Source of the DNA: Firmicutes bacterium CAG:552
GTDB lineage: Bacteria; Bacillota; Clostridia; Christensenellales; Pumilibacteraceae
Length of the DNA: 14,148 nucleotides
Assembly: GCA_000435495.1 (NCBI GenBank)
Contig: FR884015.1
Location: 1 to 14,148, forward strand
Direction: 5' to 3'
Below are positions 1-7,710 of the stretch, one piece after another. The notes beneath the pieces are model-generated. The model did not search any database. It saw nothing but the letters and a program-made list of their open reading frames with translations, and had not been told where the DNA came from. The position numbers and the translations under genes are program-made. Position 1 is the stretch's first letter. Every line of letters starts with the position of its first letter.

Positions 1-26
1 TCGGCGGTTTTCATTTAAAAAATAAC

Positions 27-926
27 TTATTTCTTCTTTTGAGATTCTATATATTCATTGAGCTTACTTACATAAGCCTTGCTAAATTCCTGTCCGCAAA
101 CGGTTGCTTTTAGCACGGCATCCCACTCACAATCACTGTTTTTGCAAATTTCGGTATTGTTTTTCAGATAAACATGCACGTGTTCCGCAAAAAAGTAACA
201 AGTACGCAGCATATAAAGCTGCTTTAAAGCGTCATCCTCATTTTCGACTGCCGACAACGCAATAGAAAAATGGTCCTTTATGCGTACGTAAAAGTCAGTT
301 ACGATACCGTTTTTCGATAACGGAAGAGTTGCATCGCTCTTAATGCTCCAAACTTGATTAAATGCCAAAAGCACAGCTATATAATCGTCCACATCCGCAA
401 AAGACACCTCGGCATATTCGGAATCCACATTATAGTTCCAAATCATTTTGTCCTCGCCGAGCAAAACGTTTGCAACGTAGTTTAAGGCAACAATTCTGTC
501 ATAATAACTAAAAAATTGAACTCGAGTTTCCACGGGTGAATTGCTCAAGTAATATTCATCGAGTTTTTCGAAATAATCGATTAACGTCGAACGATTATAT
601 TTAAAAAAGTTTTCCGTATGCCCTTGCAATTTGCTTGCGTATTTCAAGTCGCCCGTTTCTTTAAGTAATTTTCTGTCGAGTTCGACGCAATACAACAAGC
701 CGTCTATGTTTTTGTCGGAATATCTGTCGGCAAAAAACAACGCCGTCCTGTCCATCCCCAATCTGTTTGCAAAATCATACCCTACCGACGGCACGCCGAA
801 AAACAATGCGGAAAATATAGCTACGCATATCAATATAAGACAAACCAAAGTCTTAAGAGCCGTCTTAACGACTGTCTCCGTCAACGTAGGTTGTTTATAC
901 TCTTTTTCCAATACATTTTTTGGCAT
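27..926 (-). CDS. Unrecognised membrane-anchored protein, 299 aa
   Basis: I do not recognise this protein. A short polar N-terminus is followed by one clear hydrophobic segment at about residues 27-50 (LVCLILICVAIFSALFFGV). The remaining ~245 residues are hydrophilic and rich in helix-forming and aromatic residues, so the likely layout is a single N-terminal anchor with an outside helical domain, possibly of repeat type. No catalytic motif is visible. The gene lies 92 bp downstream of a predicted lipoprotein on the same strand, so both may act at the envelope. The ATG at 924-926 has no Shine-Dalgarno sequence; instead a TATAAT box ends six bases before it, which suggests a leaderless mRNA. 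The next in-frame Met is beyond the membrane segment, so this start is the best one. Real gene: fairly sure. Function: unknown. Confidence 0.75.
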   Translation of the reverse strand: MPKNVLEKEYKQPTLTETVVKTALKTLVCLILICVAIFSALFFGVPSVGYDFANRLGMDRTALFFADRYSDKNIDGLLYCVELDRKLLKETGDLKYASKLQGHTENFFKYNRSTLIDYFEKLDEYYLSNSPVETRVQFFSYYDRIVALNYVANVLLGEDKMIWNYNVDSEYAEVSFADVDDYIAVLLAFNQVWSIKSDATLPLSKNGIVTDFYVRIKDHFSIALSAVENEDDALKQLYMLRTCYFFAEHVHVYLKNNTEICKNSDCEWDAVLKATVCGQEFSKAYVSKLNEYIESQKKK

Positions 927-932
927 ACATAG

Positions 933-961
933 ATTATATCACATGCCAAAAAGAAATGCAA
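933..961 (-). promoter_or_regulatory. Vegetative promoter giving a probable leaderless mRNA
   Basis: Read on the minus strand, TTGCAT (956-961), a 17-bp spacer and TATAAT (933-938) form a sigma-A-like promoter. Six bases separate TATAAT from the ATG at 926, so transcription would start at or next to the A of the start codon. A perfect 12-bp palindrome CAAAACGTTTTG (959-970) overlaps the -35 box and could be an operator, but it is short. The -35 matches consensus at only three positions; the -10 is perfect. Confidence 0.55.
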
Positions 962-1018
962 AACGTTTTGTGCTCCAATCATCGTTTTTTTAGCATAACG
1001 ATGTTCGTTCGTCAGTAT

Positions 1019-1657
1019 TTACGATTTTTGCGCTATTACTTCGGCGGTTACGGGATCTATCAGCGCAGCCGCAGTATCTTTCCCGTCAACAAATGCAACG
1101 TACCAATAGTAGCCGCCCTGCGAATTAACGGGATTTTCTATAAGTCGGACGTAGACCTCGTACTCGCCGTTAACGATAATGGGACTGTCGGACAATTTTG
1201 AATATGCGACGTTATAAGCCTTTTCGCCGTCGATGAAATCCTCGCTCCTAACCGATTGCAAGCCGATTTCGGTACCGTTTATCTTCAAAACGGGAGCTTC
1301 CGAAACCCTTACGTTAGCTTCGAAAGAATATGTATCCTCAAACGGGTGTTTATTCATTTTGCCTTCGAATTGCTTGTCGCCGGCAATCATCTCGCACGTA
1401 AGTTCGGCATTAGGCAACGGCGACAGCATTTTTACGGTAATCAACGTAAAATCTGCTTTTTGGTCGCAATGCCCGTCAATTACAAAGGGATTTTCTCGAT
1501 AACCGCTTATAAGCGTTACCTCATATTCTTCCGTCTTGCCCTCGAATACCTGATCTCGGAATTCGGAAACGTTCTTAGTGTCGAATCGGTCGCATGCGCT
1601 AAACAGCGTAATGCAAACAGCTGCCGTAACGGCAATAAACAAAAATATTTTTTTCAT
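1019..1657 (-). CDS. Predicted lipoprotein, 212 aa
   Basis: The protein starts with MKKIFLFIAVTAAVCITLFS followed by A21 and C22. This is a type II signal peptide with Cys22 as the likely lipidated residue; Phe instead of Leu at -3 makes the lipobox slightly off consensus. The mature ~190 residues are beta-rich. The C-terminus (YYWYVAFVDGK, then IDPVTAEVIAQ) resembles the end of PepSY-type repeats, where an aromatic strand is followed by a D-x-x-T-x-E-V turn, but this is only a resemblance. The ATG at 1655-1657 lacks a Shine-Dalgarno sequence. Upstream there is a TTGACA (1729-1734) without a good -10 at the right distance, and a weak TAAACT just before the ATG. It precedes the 299-aa membrane protein on the same strand. 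An envelope or surface role is inferred; the substrate is unknown. Confidence 0.75.
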   Translation of the reverse strand: MKKIFLFIAVTAAVCITLFSACDRFDTKNVSEFRDQVFEGKTEEYEVTLISGYRENPFVIDGHCDQKADFTLITVKMLSPLPNAELTCEMIAGDKQFEGKMNKHPFEDTYSFEANVRVSEAPVLKINGTEIGLQSVRSEDFIDGEKAYNVAYSKLSDSPIIVNGEYEVYVRLIENPVNSQGGYYWYVAFVDGKDTAAALIDPVTAEVIAQKS

Positions 1658-1766
1658 ACCATAGTTTATGGCAGTGTTACGACTTTAATGCGTTTTGCAA
1701 ACACTAATTTTTAATTTTTTTATGATATGTCAATGCAAAATCCGCTCATTTTTCTCCGCTACGTTA

Positions 1767-1988
1767 TCGAGCCGCTTCGATTAAGCTGACTCCATGTTCT
1801 TTCAATCGTCCTTTGCGGACGGTTTCTATCGATTTTGATTTTAGCGCCATTCATTTGTAGACAACGCCGGTACCGACAAAAAAACGACTCGCAATATCAC
1901 TTACCGTAGCGTTGCGTACAATCGATGCTATTTGCTGGTTAGTTGCGAATCGTTTATTTGTTTGCTTTTTGATTGCAATAGTTACAAA
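1767..1988 (-). pseudogene. Decayed reading frame with helix-turn-helix-like segment
   Basis: The 331-bp gap 1658-1988 has no intact gene. In the same frame as argS, directly after its TAA, 45 codons stay open to a TGA at 1851-1853. Another 28 codons, starting with ATG, then run to a TAA at 1764-1766. The first part contains RFATNQQIASIVRNATVSDI then ASRFFVGTGVVYK, which looks like the DNA-binding helix-turn-helix of ISL3-type transposases or resolvases (basic/aromatic entry, TVxDIAxxF, VxxxVVY). There is no start codon with a ribosome-binding site, and the frame is broken. It may be a relic of a mobile element, or chance. The rest of the gap is A/T-rich and holds only promoter-like sequence for the lipoprotein gene. 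Confidence 0.3.
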
Positions 1989-3659
1989 TTACATCTTTTC
2001 CGGCGCCTTAAGCAGTATAAGACTCATACCGTTACGCAAAGCGTCTCTGACAGCCTTGGTTATCGCAAGTCGGCTGCTTTGCAACTTTTCGTCGTCGCAA
2101 ATAACTCTGTGTCCGATATAAAATTTGTTAAATGCCTGCGCCAAATCGATTAGGTATCTAGATATAATACTCGGCTCGTATCGTTCGGCAGCGGTAGTTA
2201 CCGTCTGATCGAATCGAGAAAGCAATCTGACGAGTTCGAAAGTCTCGTCGTCCGTCAAAGTCGAATAATCAACCTCACCCGCCTCGCCTTTGGATAATAT
2301 CGAACAGCATCTTGCATGAGTATATTGCAGATACGGTCCCGTTTCGCCGTCGAAATTAAGCGCCTTGTCCACGGAAAAGACTACATCCTTTATTCTGCCG
2401 TTGATAAGCGCACCGAACACTACCGCTCCCACGCCTATCGCTTCCGCAGTTTCGTCTTTGTTTTCAAGCTCCGGATTCTTTTGAGAAATAATCGCCTTGG
2501 CTTTGTCTACTGCTTCGCTGAGTACGTCCTTAAGCTTAACTACCTTACCTTCTCTAGTACTCATTGCTCCCACGCCTTCGAGACTGACCATACCGAACGG
2601 AACGTGTACGCAATCTTTTGCCCAATCGTAACCGAGTAATTCCAATACTTTAAACAACTGCTTGAAATGCAAATTTTGCTGATAAGCGACTACATACAGA
2701 TTTTTGTAAAAATCGTAAGTATTTTTGCGATATACGGCTGCGGCAAGATCTCGAGTCGCATAAAGAGTAGCGCCGTCCGACTTCAAAATAAGACAAGGCG
2801 GCATACCGTATTCGTCGAGATTGACCACCATGGCGCCGTCCGACTCCACAAGCAAATTCTTTTGCTTAAGAGCATCTATAATAGGCTGCATTTTGTCGTT
2901 GTAAAATGCCTCGCCGTTATAGCTGTCAAAAGTTATACCGAGTCGCTTATACACTTTATCGACTTCTTCGAGAGTAATGCGCTTAAATTCCGCAAACAAC
3001 TCTGTCGCTTGCTTATCTCCGTCCTCTATTTTCTTAAACCACATTCTCGCTTCGTCGTTAAGACTGTCGTTTGTTTCCGCTTCTCTATGAAATTTTACGT
3101 ACAAATCGAGCAAACTGTCCATGGTCTGTTCGCCTTTGCCCCATTTTAGGTAAGCGACGATAAGTTTTCCGAACTGAGTTCCCCAATCGCCGAGATGATT
3201 TATACCCACAACGTTATAACCGAGATATTTGTATATCCGATAAAGCGAACCGCCTATTACCGTAGTAAGCAAATGCCCGATATGAAAAGGTTTTGCTATA
3301 TTTACCGAAGAATAATCGATACAAATAGTCTTACCTTTACTTCGCTTAGCCTCGTAAGTTTCACCTCTTTCCTTGCAGCAAAGCAATACTTCCTTTGCCA
3401 CAAGCTCTCTGTCAAAAAAGAAATTGAGGTAGCCGCTTACGCATTCGGTCCTTGCGACGAATAAAGGCAAGTTGCCTTTGGACGAAAGCTCGGAAGCAAT
3501 AATCATCGGTGACTTGCGCATGGACTTAGAAAGCTTAAAACACGGAAAAGCACAATCGCCGTTTTTAGGATCTTGACTCCAAACGACTTCGCCTCTTACG
3601 TTTTCTTCCGGCGCACCCGCCCATATCAAATAATCTTCTATATCTTTCAAAAAATCCAT
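1989..3659 (-). CDS. argS: Arginyl-tRNA synthetase
   Basis: This class I aminoacyl-tRNA synthetase charges tRNA-Arg with arginine using ATP in the cytosol. Numbered from the first of two adjacent Met codons, it has the ArgRS N-terminal domain (about 1-85), the catalytic signature SSVNIAKPFHIGHL with HIGH at 127-130, YATRDLAAA at 301-309, and a KMSKS-equivalent MSTREGK at 367-373. GPYLQYTHAR (442-451) then leads into the helical anticodon-binding (DALR) domain. Total length of about 556 is normal. Two start codons lie in tandem (3662 and 3659). I chose the second because GGAG then sits seven bases upstream rather than four. It starts 12 bases after the ychF stop, so it is cotranscribed with ychF. 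No terminator with a T-tract is visible after the stop. Confidence 0.97.
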   Translation of the reverse strand: MDFLKDIEDYLIWAGAPEENVRGEVVWSQDPKNGDCAFPCFKLSKSMRKSPMIIASELSSKGNLPLFVARTECVSGYLNFFFDRELVAKEVLLCCKERGETYEAKRSKGKTICIDYSSVNIAKPFHIGHLLTTVIGGSLYRIYKYLGYNVVGINHLGDWGTQFGKLIVAYLKWGKGEQTMDSLLDLYVKFHREAETNDSLNDEARMWFKKIEDGDKQATELFAEFKRITLEEVDKVYKRLGITFDSYNGEAFYNDKMQPIIDALKQKNLLVESDGAMVVNLDEYGMPPCLILKSDGATLYATRDLAAAVYRKNTYDFYKNLYVVAYQQNLHFKQLFKVLELLGYDWAKDCVHVPFGMVSLEGVGAMSTREGKVVKLKDVLSEAVDKAKAIISQKNPELENKDETAEAIGVGAVVFGALINGRIKDVVFSVDKALNFDGETGPYLQYTHARCCSILSKGEAGEVDYSTLTDDETFELVRLLSRFDQTVTTAAERYEPSIISRYLIDLAQAFNKFYIGHRVICDDEKLQSSRLAITKAVRDALRNGMSLILLKAPEKM

Positions 3660-3671
3660 CATATCTCTCCG

Positions 3672-4760
3672 TTATACGTTAAATCTGAACAATGCGACAT
3701 CTCCGTCCTGCATCACGTAGTCTTTGCCCTCGCTTCGCACTTTACCTTTTTCCTTTGCGTGAACGTACCCACCGCATGCCATAAGGTCCTCGTACGTAAC
3801 TATCTCTGCCCTTATAAACCCTTTTTCGAAATCGCTATGTATCTTGCCTGCCGCTTGAGGTGCCTTCGTACCTCGTTCTATCGTCCAAGCTCTGACTTCC
3901 TTTTCGCCTGCGGTAAGATAGCTGATAAGTCCCAAAAGAGCATAACCGGCTTTGACAATACGATCTAGTCCGCTTTCGGTAAGTCCCAGCTCTTCGGTAA
4001 ACATAGCTCTGTCCTCTTTGGGCAGCTGAGCTATTTCGCATTCCACTTTTGCGCAAATCTCTATAACCTGACTGTTTTCTTTTGCCGCATATTCTTTGAC
4101 CTGCTGCGAATAAGCGTTACCTTTTCCGATATCGCTTTCTCCGATATTGGCACAATAAATAACGGGCTTGTCGGTAAGCAAAAAGAAAGTCTTTGCGATT
4201 TCGTTTTCCGCATCGCCGAGTTTTACGCTGCGAGCCGGTCTACCTTCGCTCAAAGCATCATAAAGCTTTGCCAGCACTGCAGCTTCGTCGGCATATTTTT
4301 TATCGCCGGTTTTTATCAGCTTTTCCGCTTTGTCTTTGCGCTTTGACACTGTATCGAGATCGGCCAAAGCAAGTTCGGTATTTATGATGTCGATATCTGC
4401 GAGCGGATCGACTTTATCGGATACGTGAGTAATGTTCTTGTCGTCAAAACAACGCACTACATGCACGATTGCGTCCACTTCTCGTATGTGCGACAGAAAC
4501 TTGTTACCCAATCCTTCGCCCGCAGAAGCGCCCTTTACCAATCCGGCTATATCAACGAATTCAAGAACCGCCGGCGTAATCTTTTTTGTGTTATAAAGTT
4601 TGCCGAGTTCAGTCAACCTTTCGTCCGGAACCGCAACTACGCCTACGTTAGGTTCTATTGTGCAGAAAGGATAATTTGCGCACTCTGCGCCGGCTTCGGT
4701 TATCGCATTAAACAATGTGCTTTTTCCTACGTTAGGAAGTCCTACTACTCCAAGTTTCAT
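3672..4760 (-). CDS. ychF: YchF/OLA1 family ribosome-associated ATPase
   Basis: This is a universally conserved Obg-related P-loop protein that binds ribosomes, prefers ATP over GTP, and is linked to stress and translation control. The P-loop GLPNVGKS is at residues 7-14, followed by the YchF signature ANYPFCTIEPNVGVV (28-42). The G3 motif DIAGLVKGASAGEG is at 70-83. The G4 position reads NIGE (205-208), in place of the canonical NKxD that gives guanine specificity, as expected for this family. A TGS-like C-terminus follows, ending near KDYVMQDGDVALFRFNV. The 362-aa length is typical. The ATG at 4758-4760 has GGAG about 11 bases upstream, a rather long spacing. It has its own promoter (4801-4829) and leads into argS. 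Confidence 0.97.
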   Translation of the reverse strand: MKLGVVGLPNVGKSTLFNAITEAGAECANYPFCTIEPNVGVVAVPDERLTELGKLYNTKKITPAVLEFVDIAGLVKGASAGEGLGNKFLSHIREVDAIVHVVRCFDDKNITHVSDKVDPLADIDIINTELALADLDTVSKRKDKAEKLIKTGDKKYADEAAVLAKLYDALSEGRPARSVKLGDAENEIAKTFFLLTDKPVIYCANIGESDIGKGNAYSQQVKEYAAKENSQVIEICAKVECEIAQLPKEDRAMFTEELGLTESGLDRIVKAGYALLGLISYLTAGEKEVRAWTIERGTKAPQAAGKIHSDFEKGFIRAEIVTYEDLMACGGYVHAKEKGKVRSEGKDYVMQDGDVALFRFNV

Positions 4761-4800
4761 TTTGTTACATACTCCGTAATTGAAAATCTTTCAATGCCAT

Positions 4801-4829
4801 ATTGTACTATAATTCACCGACTTTTGCAA
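4801..4829 (-). promoter_or_regulatory. Promoter of ychF-argS
   Basis: On the minus strand, TTGCAA (4824-4829), 17 bp and TACAAT (4801-4806) form a good sigma-A-type promoter. It starts only six bases past the rnr stop, so ychF-argS can be expressed independently of rnr. The predicted leader is about 34 nt. It contains a short inverted repeat, TTGAAA/TTTCAA, at 4780-4794, too weak to call a riboregulator. Confidence 0.65.
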
Positions 4830-4834
4830 GCAAA

Positions 4835-6718
4835 TTAGCGGCAAAGCTCAAAATCCAGACCGTTATAACTTACTTGCGTCAACTTAACTTTTATTTTGTC
4901 GCCGATGCGATAAGTGCCGGCATGCGTTTTCATCGTCATCGAACGCTCGTCGAACTTCGTTTTGCCTCCGATGCGCTCGGCTTTTATCAATCCTTCCGCT
5001 CCGCAAGCGATTTTTACGTAAACTCCCCATTCGCTTACGCCACTGATCGTTCCGTCATAAATCTCACCGACTTTATCATACATGTAGTCCATAGTGTAAA
5101 GATCGTTTATCTCTCGTTCGGCATCAACGATTTTCTTTTCTCTTTCGTTACAGTGTTTGCAGATGTCGGTTACTTCAGTTAAGTTCATATCCGAAGGCTC
5201 TCCGCAGAGCGAAGCCTTTATTATGCGATGAACAACCAGATCTGTATATCTTCTTATCGGAGACGTAAAATGACAATAATGCTTAGATGCCAACCCGAAA
5301 TGTTCGCAATCGGTCGGCGAATACTCTGCCTTGCTCATACTGCGAAGCGTGATTGACGAAACGCACTCCTTTTTGTCATCCGAGGTAGCCGAAAGCAAGT
5401 TTGCCACATCCTTTGACGTCGGTTGCTGCGGAAGAGGTTTTAATCCGCAGGCAAGAAGAAAATCGTTAAGCCGTTCTATTTTCTCGGATGAAGGCGGTCG
5501 ATGCGATCTAAATATAAAACAACTGCCGTCTCCGTACATTTGTGCGACAAATTCGTTAGCAGCAATCATGCACTCCTCTATTATGGCGTGAGCTCTTGTT
5601 CTTTCCGCTTTTTTCATATCGACTACCTTGTTACCGTCGAAAGAAAATTTGACTTCCGCCAAATCGAAATCTATGTTTCCGTCGTTATCTCTTTCTCTTT
5701 TTAGTTCTGCGCTCAAATCGTCAAGAACCTTTAACGTTTGCGTAAGCGATTGCGTGTATCCGGCGACGTCATTGCCGTCAAGAACTTGGCTGACGGCTTC
5801 GTATGTCATTCTTTTTACCGAACGTATTATTGATTTTTTGACAGAGCCGTTAATCACTCTGCCGCCGGATACTTCCATCTCTGCAGTAAGAGTAAGTTTG
5901 TCTTCGTTTTCGTTAAGAGAGCAAGCTCCGTTGCTCAGACTCTCCGGAAGCATCGGCTGCACGTTATCGCCATAATAAAAACTAAAACCCCTTTTATATG
6001 CCGTTCGATCGCAGTAGCTGCCTTTAGTTACGTACTCGCTCACATCGGCAATATGGACGTAAAGTTTGTACCCGTTTAAGGTACGCTCCGCATAAACTGC
6101 GTCGTCAAAGTCCTTGCTGTCGTTTCCGTCTATTGTGAAGCACGGTTGTTCTCGATAATCGGTACGACCGCATACGCTTACGGCAATTTTCGATTTTTCC
6201 TCCGCTTCTTTTATCGTCTTTTCACCGAATGCGTCTAGTCCGAGTTTTGCTACGACTGCCGCAACGTCCGCAGAAAGAGTTCCTGCCACACCGAGCGATT
6301 TAAGTATCACCCCTTTGCTCCGCTCTTTGCGACTTAACTGCACCAACACTTTGTCGCCGACCTCGGCGTTGCCTGACGTTATCGTGACGTTAAAAGGATA
6401 ACGTTTGTCGTCAAGTACAACACAACCGCCCCGTAAAGTTTTTATATAGCAACCGGTAACCGGCGAAGTATTATACTTAAGTATCTTAATTACTTCACCT
6501 TCGTTTCCGTCGGTTAATGCCAAAACCGTATCGCCGTTTATGGCACCTTTCAGTTTAGAAGCCGGCACAAAAAAGTCGCCTCCGTCAGTTACTACAAAAG
6601 CATATCCTTTGGGCAAACCTTGCACCATGCCCTCGACTTTTCTCCATGCTCGCTTGCCCGCTCCGCTGCGTGAGCGCATTTTTTTATTGTTTTTCGTAAA
6701 GTTATTTTCCTTTCTCAT
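4835..6718 (-). CDS. rnr: Ribonuclease R (RNB family 3'-5' exoribonuclease)
   Basis: It degrades structured RNA processively from the 3' end and, in related bacteria, works with tmRNA in decay of defective mRNAs. A basic N-terminus (residues 1-28) leads into cold-shock-like domains (about 29-145). The RNB catalytic core has TIDGNDSKDFDDAVY, with metal-binding Asp197, Asp203, Asp205 and Asp206, then HIADVSEYV (222-230), MLPESLSNGACSLNE (256-270) and HFTSPIRRYTDL. A C-terminal S1 domain starts at GEIYDGTISGVSEWGVYV. At 627 aa it is shorter than the Bacillus and E. coli enzymes (about 780-810): the N-terminal helix-turn-helix region and the Lys-rich tail are absent. The ATG at 6718 has only a GGAG 13 bases upstream; Met14 has no better site. 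It lies downstream of secG, as in many Firmicutes, but beyond a terminator. Confidence 0.96.
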   Translation of the reverse strand: MRKENNFTKNNKKMRSRSGAGKRAWRKVEGMVQGLPKGYAFVVTDGGDFFVPASKLKGAINGDTVLALTDGNEGEVIKILKYNTSPVTGCYIKTLRGGCVVLDDKRYPFNVTITSGNAEVGDKVLVQLSRKERSKGVILKSLGVAGTLSADVAAVVAKLGLDAFGEKTIKEAEEKSKIAVSVCGRTDYREQPCFTIDGNDSKDFDDAVYAERTLNGYKLYVHIADVSEYVTKGSYCDRTAYKRGFSFYYGDNVQPMLPESLSNGACSLNENEDKLTLTAEMEVSGGRVINGSVKKSIIRSVKRMTYEAVSQVLDGNDVAGYTQSLTQTLKVLDDLSAELKRERDNDGNIDFDLAEVKFSFDGNKVVDMKKAERTRAHAIIEECMIAANEFVAQMYGDGSCFIFRSHRPPSSEKIERLNDFLLACGLKPLPQQPTSKDVANLLSATSDDKKECVSSITLRSMSKAEYSPTDCEHFGLASKHYCHFTSPIRRYTDLVVHRIIKASLCGEPSDMNLTEVTDICKHCNEREKKIVDAEREINDLYTMDYMYDKVGEIYDGTISGVSEWGVYVKIACGAEGLIKAERIGGKTKFDERSMTMKTHAGTYRIGDKIKVKLTQVSYNGLDFELCR

Positions 6719-6756
6719 TTTATCGAGTAAACTCCATGACTAAATCCGATTGAAAT

Positions 6757-6783
6757 AAAAAAAGGAGCGCTATCGGGCGCCCC
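6757..6783 (-). terminator. Intrinsic terminator after secG
   Basis: On the minus strand GGGGCGC (6777-6783), a six-base loop, GCGCTCC (6764-6770) and seven T residues (6757-6763) form a strong G/C stem with one G-U pair and a U-tract. It lies 18 bases past the secG stop and 38 bases before the rnr start. rnr must therefore rely on read-through or on a promoter I cannot define in that short gap. Confidence 0.85.
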
Positions 6784-6801
6784 TTATCAAAAGTCTTATG
6801 A

Positions 6802-7107
6802 CTAGAACTTAAACCAAATACCGGTTACAAAGAAGACTATAGAAACCACAAACACGATTATGGAAAACGCTATGGTAAGCTTTTTCATAATGCCTTCTGC
6901 GGATTTACCCTTGTTCTTCTCATAAAAGGTATCGTAAGACTGTCCGGATATAGCTCCCATTCCTTCAGACGCCGACGGTTGCAACAATACAAGCACTATA
7001 AGCGCAATTGCGCTGGCGAGCAAAAGTGCAATACAAACGATACGAACGATACGCATCGACTCGACAAGCGTTATGGATAATAAATTAACCAGACCCAAAA
7101 GTTCCAC
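6802..7107 (-). CDS. secG: Preprotein translocase subunit SecG
   Basis: This is the small subunit of the SecYEG protein-export channel in the cytoplasmic membrane. Membrane segment 1 lies at about residues 22-43 and ends in the family signature IVLVLLQPSASEGMGAISG. A polar loop follows with YDTFYEKNKGKSAEGIMKK, typical of SecG, then membrane segment 2 (about 77-97). The GTG start at 7105-7107 is supported by AGAGGTGAT a few bases upstream. It adds about 17 residues ahead of the usual SecG N-terminus (Met18 would be the family-typical start), giving 101 aa instead of about 75-80. Position upstream of rnr matches the secG-rnr order common in Firmicutes. It has its own promoter and terminator, so it is probably monocistronic. 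Confidence 0.93.
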   Translation of the reverse strand: MELLGLVNLLSITLVESMRIVRIVCIALLLASAIALIVLVLLQPSASEGMGAISGQSYDTFYEKNKGKSAEGIMKKLTIAFSIIVFVVSIVFFVTGIWFKF

Positions 7108-7128
7108 GATAAATCACCTCTTTAATAA

Positions 7129-7150
7129 TGTGCTATGGTATTGTAGCACA
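7129..7150. repeat. Inverted repeat over the secG -10 box
   Basis: TGTGCTA (7129-7135) and TAGCACA (7144-7150) are perfect 7-bp arms separated by 8 bp. The second arm covers part of the secG -10 box and the first covers the predicted transcription start. The dyad spacing of about 1.5 helical turns and the position fit a repressor operator. If transcribed, the 5' arm would be largely missing from the RNA, so a DNA-level role is more likely than an RNA hairpin. Confidence 0.5.
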
Positions 7151-7168
7151 CGCAGAAGTAAAAATCAA
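7140..7168 (-). promoter_or_regulatory. Promoter of secG
   Basis: On the minus strand TTGATT (7163-7168), a 17-bp spacer and TACAAT (7140-7145) make a sigma-A-type promoter. A TG dinucleotide one base before the -10 box gives an extended -10. The predicted leader is about 26 nt and carries the strong AGAGGTGAT ribosome-binding site. Confidence 0.7.
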
Positions 7169-7186
7169 GCAAAACATTACCGTTTT

Positions 7187-7696
7187 TTAAAATTTTTGCA
7201 ATGCGTTTCCCACCAGTCTGCCGCCGAGTCGCACGGCAAACTTAATAATATCATCGGCAGAACGAGATGAAAAAGCGACTAATCCTCCAAATACATCGCT
7301 TACTCCGGTTATAGGAGCATAGGTCAGATACGAATACCACTCTGTTTGAACAGGCAAACAACCGCATCTCCGTTCTTTTATTTTAGCCACGACCGCCGGA
7401 TCCGGCGCAAGCGTCATTGCTTTGTCTTTATTTACTCCGCTTGCATATACGTAGGAAAAAAAATCGGTAGCAGCTACGGTTACTCCCGTTTCTGCCGAAA
7501 TACAATCGCACACTGACTTGCATAATGCCAAAAGCTCTGTGCGATTGCTTACTTTGCTTACCGTTATCGTGCCGTTTTCGTTTCCTTTTATTTCTAACGG
7601 ATCTCCTATTTCGATTCCGTACAATTTTCGATATTCTTTAGGTATTACTATTCGTCCGAGCTCGTCGAGTCTGCGGACTATTCCGGTAGTCTTCAT
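7187..7696 (-). CDS. spoVT: SpoVT-like sporulation transcription regulator (AbrB + GAF)
   Basis: The N-terminus MKTTGIVRRLDELGRIVIPK, then EYRKLYGIEIGDPLEI, is the SpoVT/AbrB swapped-hairpin DNA-binding domain (residues 1-50) and closely follows the SpoVT pattern. The remaining ~115 residues fit the GAF-like sensor/tetramerisation domain of SpoVT. Length (169 aa) is close to Bacillus SpoVT (about 178). In Bacillus this protein tunes sigma-G-dependent genes in the forespore and affects spore coat and germination. The ATG at 7694-7696 follows GGAGG by four bases. Upstream lies a sigma-G-like promoter, which fits the known control of spoVT. It is divergent from the DUF1934 gene and upstream of secG, with no convincing terminator between. 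An AbrB-family paralogue with another role is possible but less likely. Confidence 0.9.
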   Translation of the reverse strand: MKTTGIVRRLDELGRIVIPKEYRKLYGIEIGDPLEIKGNENGTITVSKVSNRTELLALCKSVCDCISAETGVTVAATDFFSYVYASGVNKDKAMTLAPDPAVVAKIKERRCGCLPVQTEWYSYLTYAPITGVSDVFGGLVAFSSRSADDIIKFAVRLGGRLVGNALQKF

Positions 7697-7710
7697 ATTG
7701 CCTCCGAAAT

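Noticed and set aside
1..14. ATG on the minus strand at 12-14 that could start a gene leaving the left edge
   Set aside because: Only a few codons are visible and there is no ribosome-binding site, so it cannot be supported.
4425..4838. Plus-strand open frame of 137 codons
   Set aside because: It lies antisense to ychF, and its product has no protein-like pattern or ribosome-binding site.
7150..7186. Terminator between spoVT and secG (AAAAC/GTTTT stem with a downstream T-run)
   Set aside because: The stem is all weak pairs but one and overlaps the secG -35 box, so it is not convincing.
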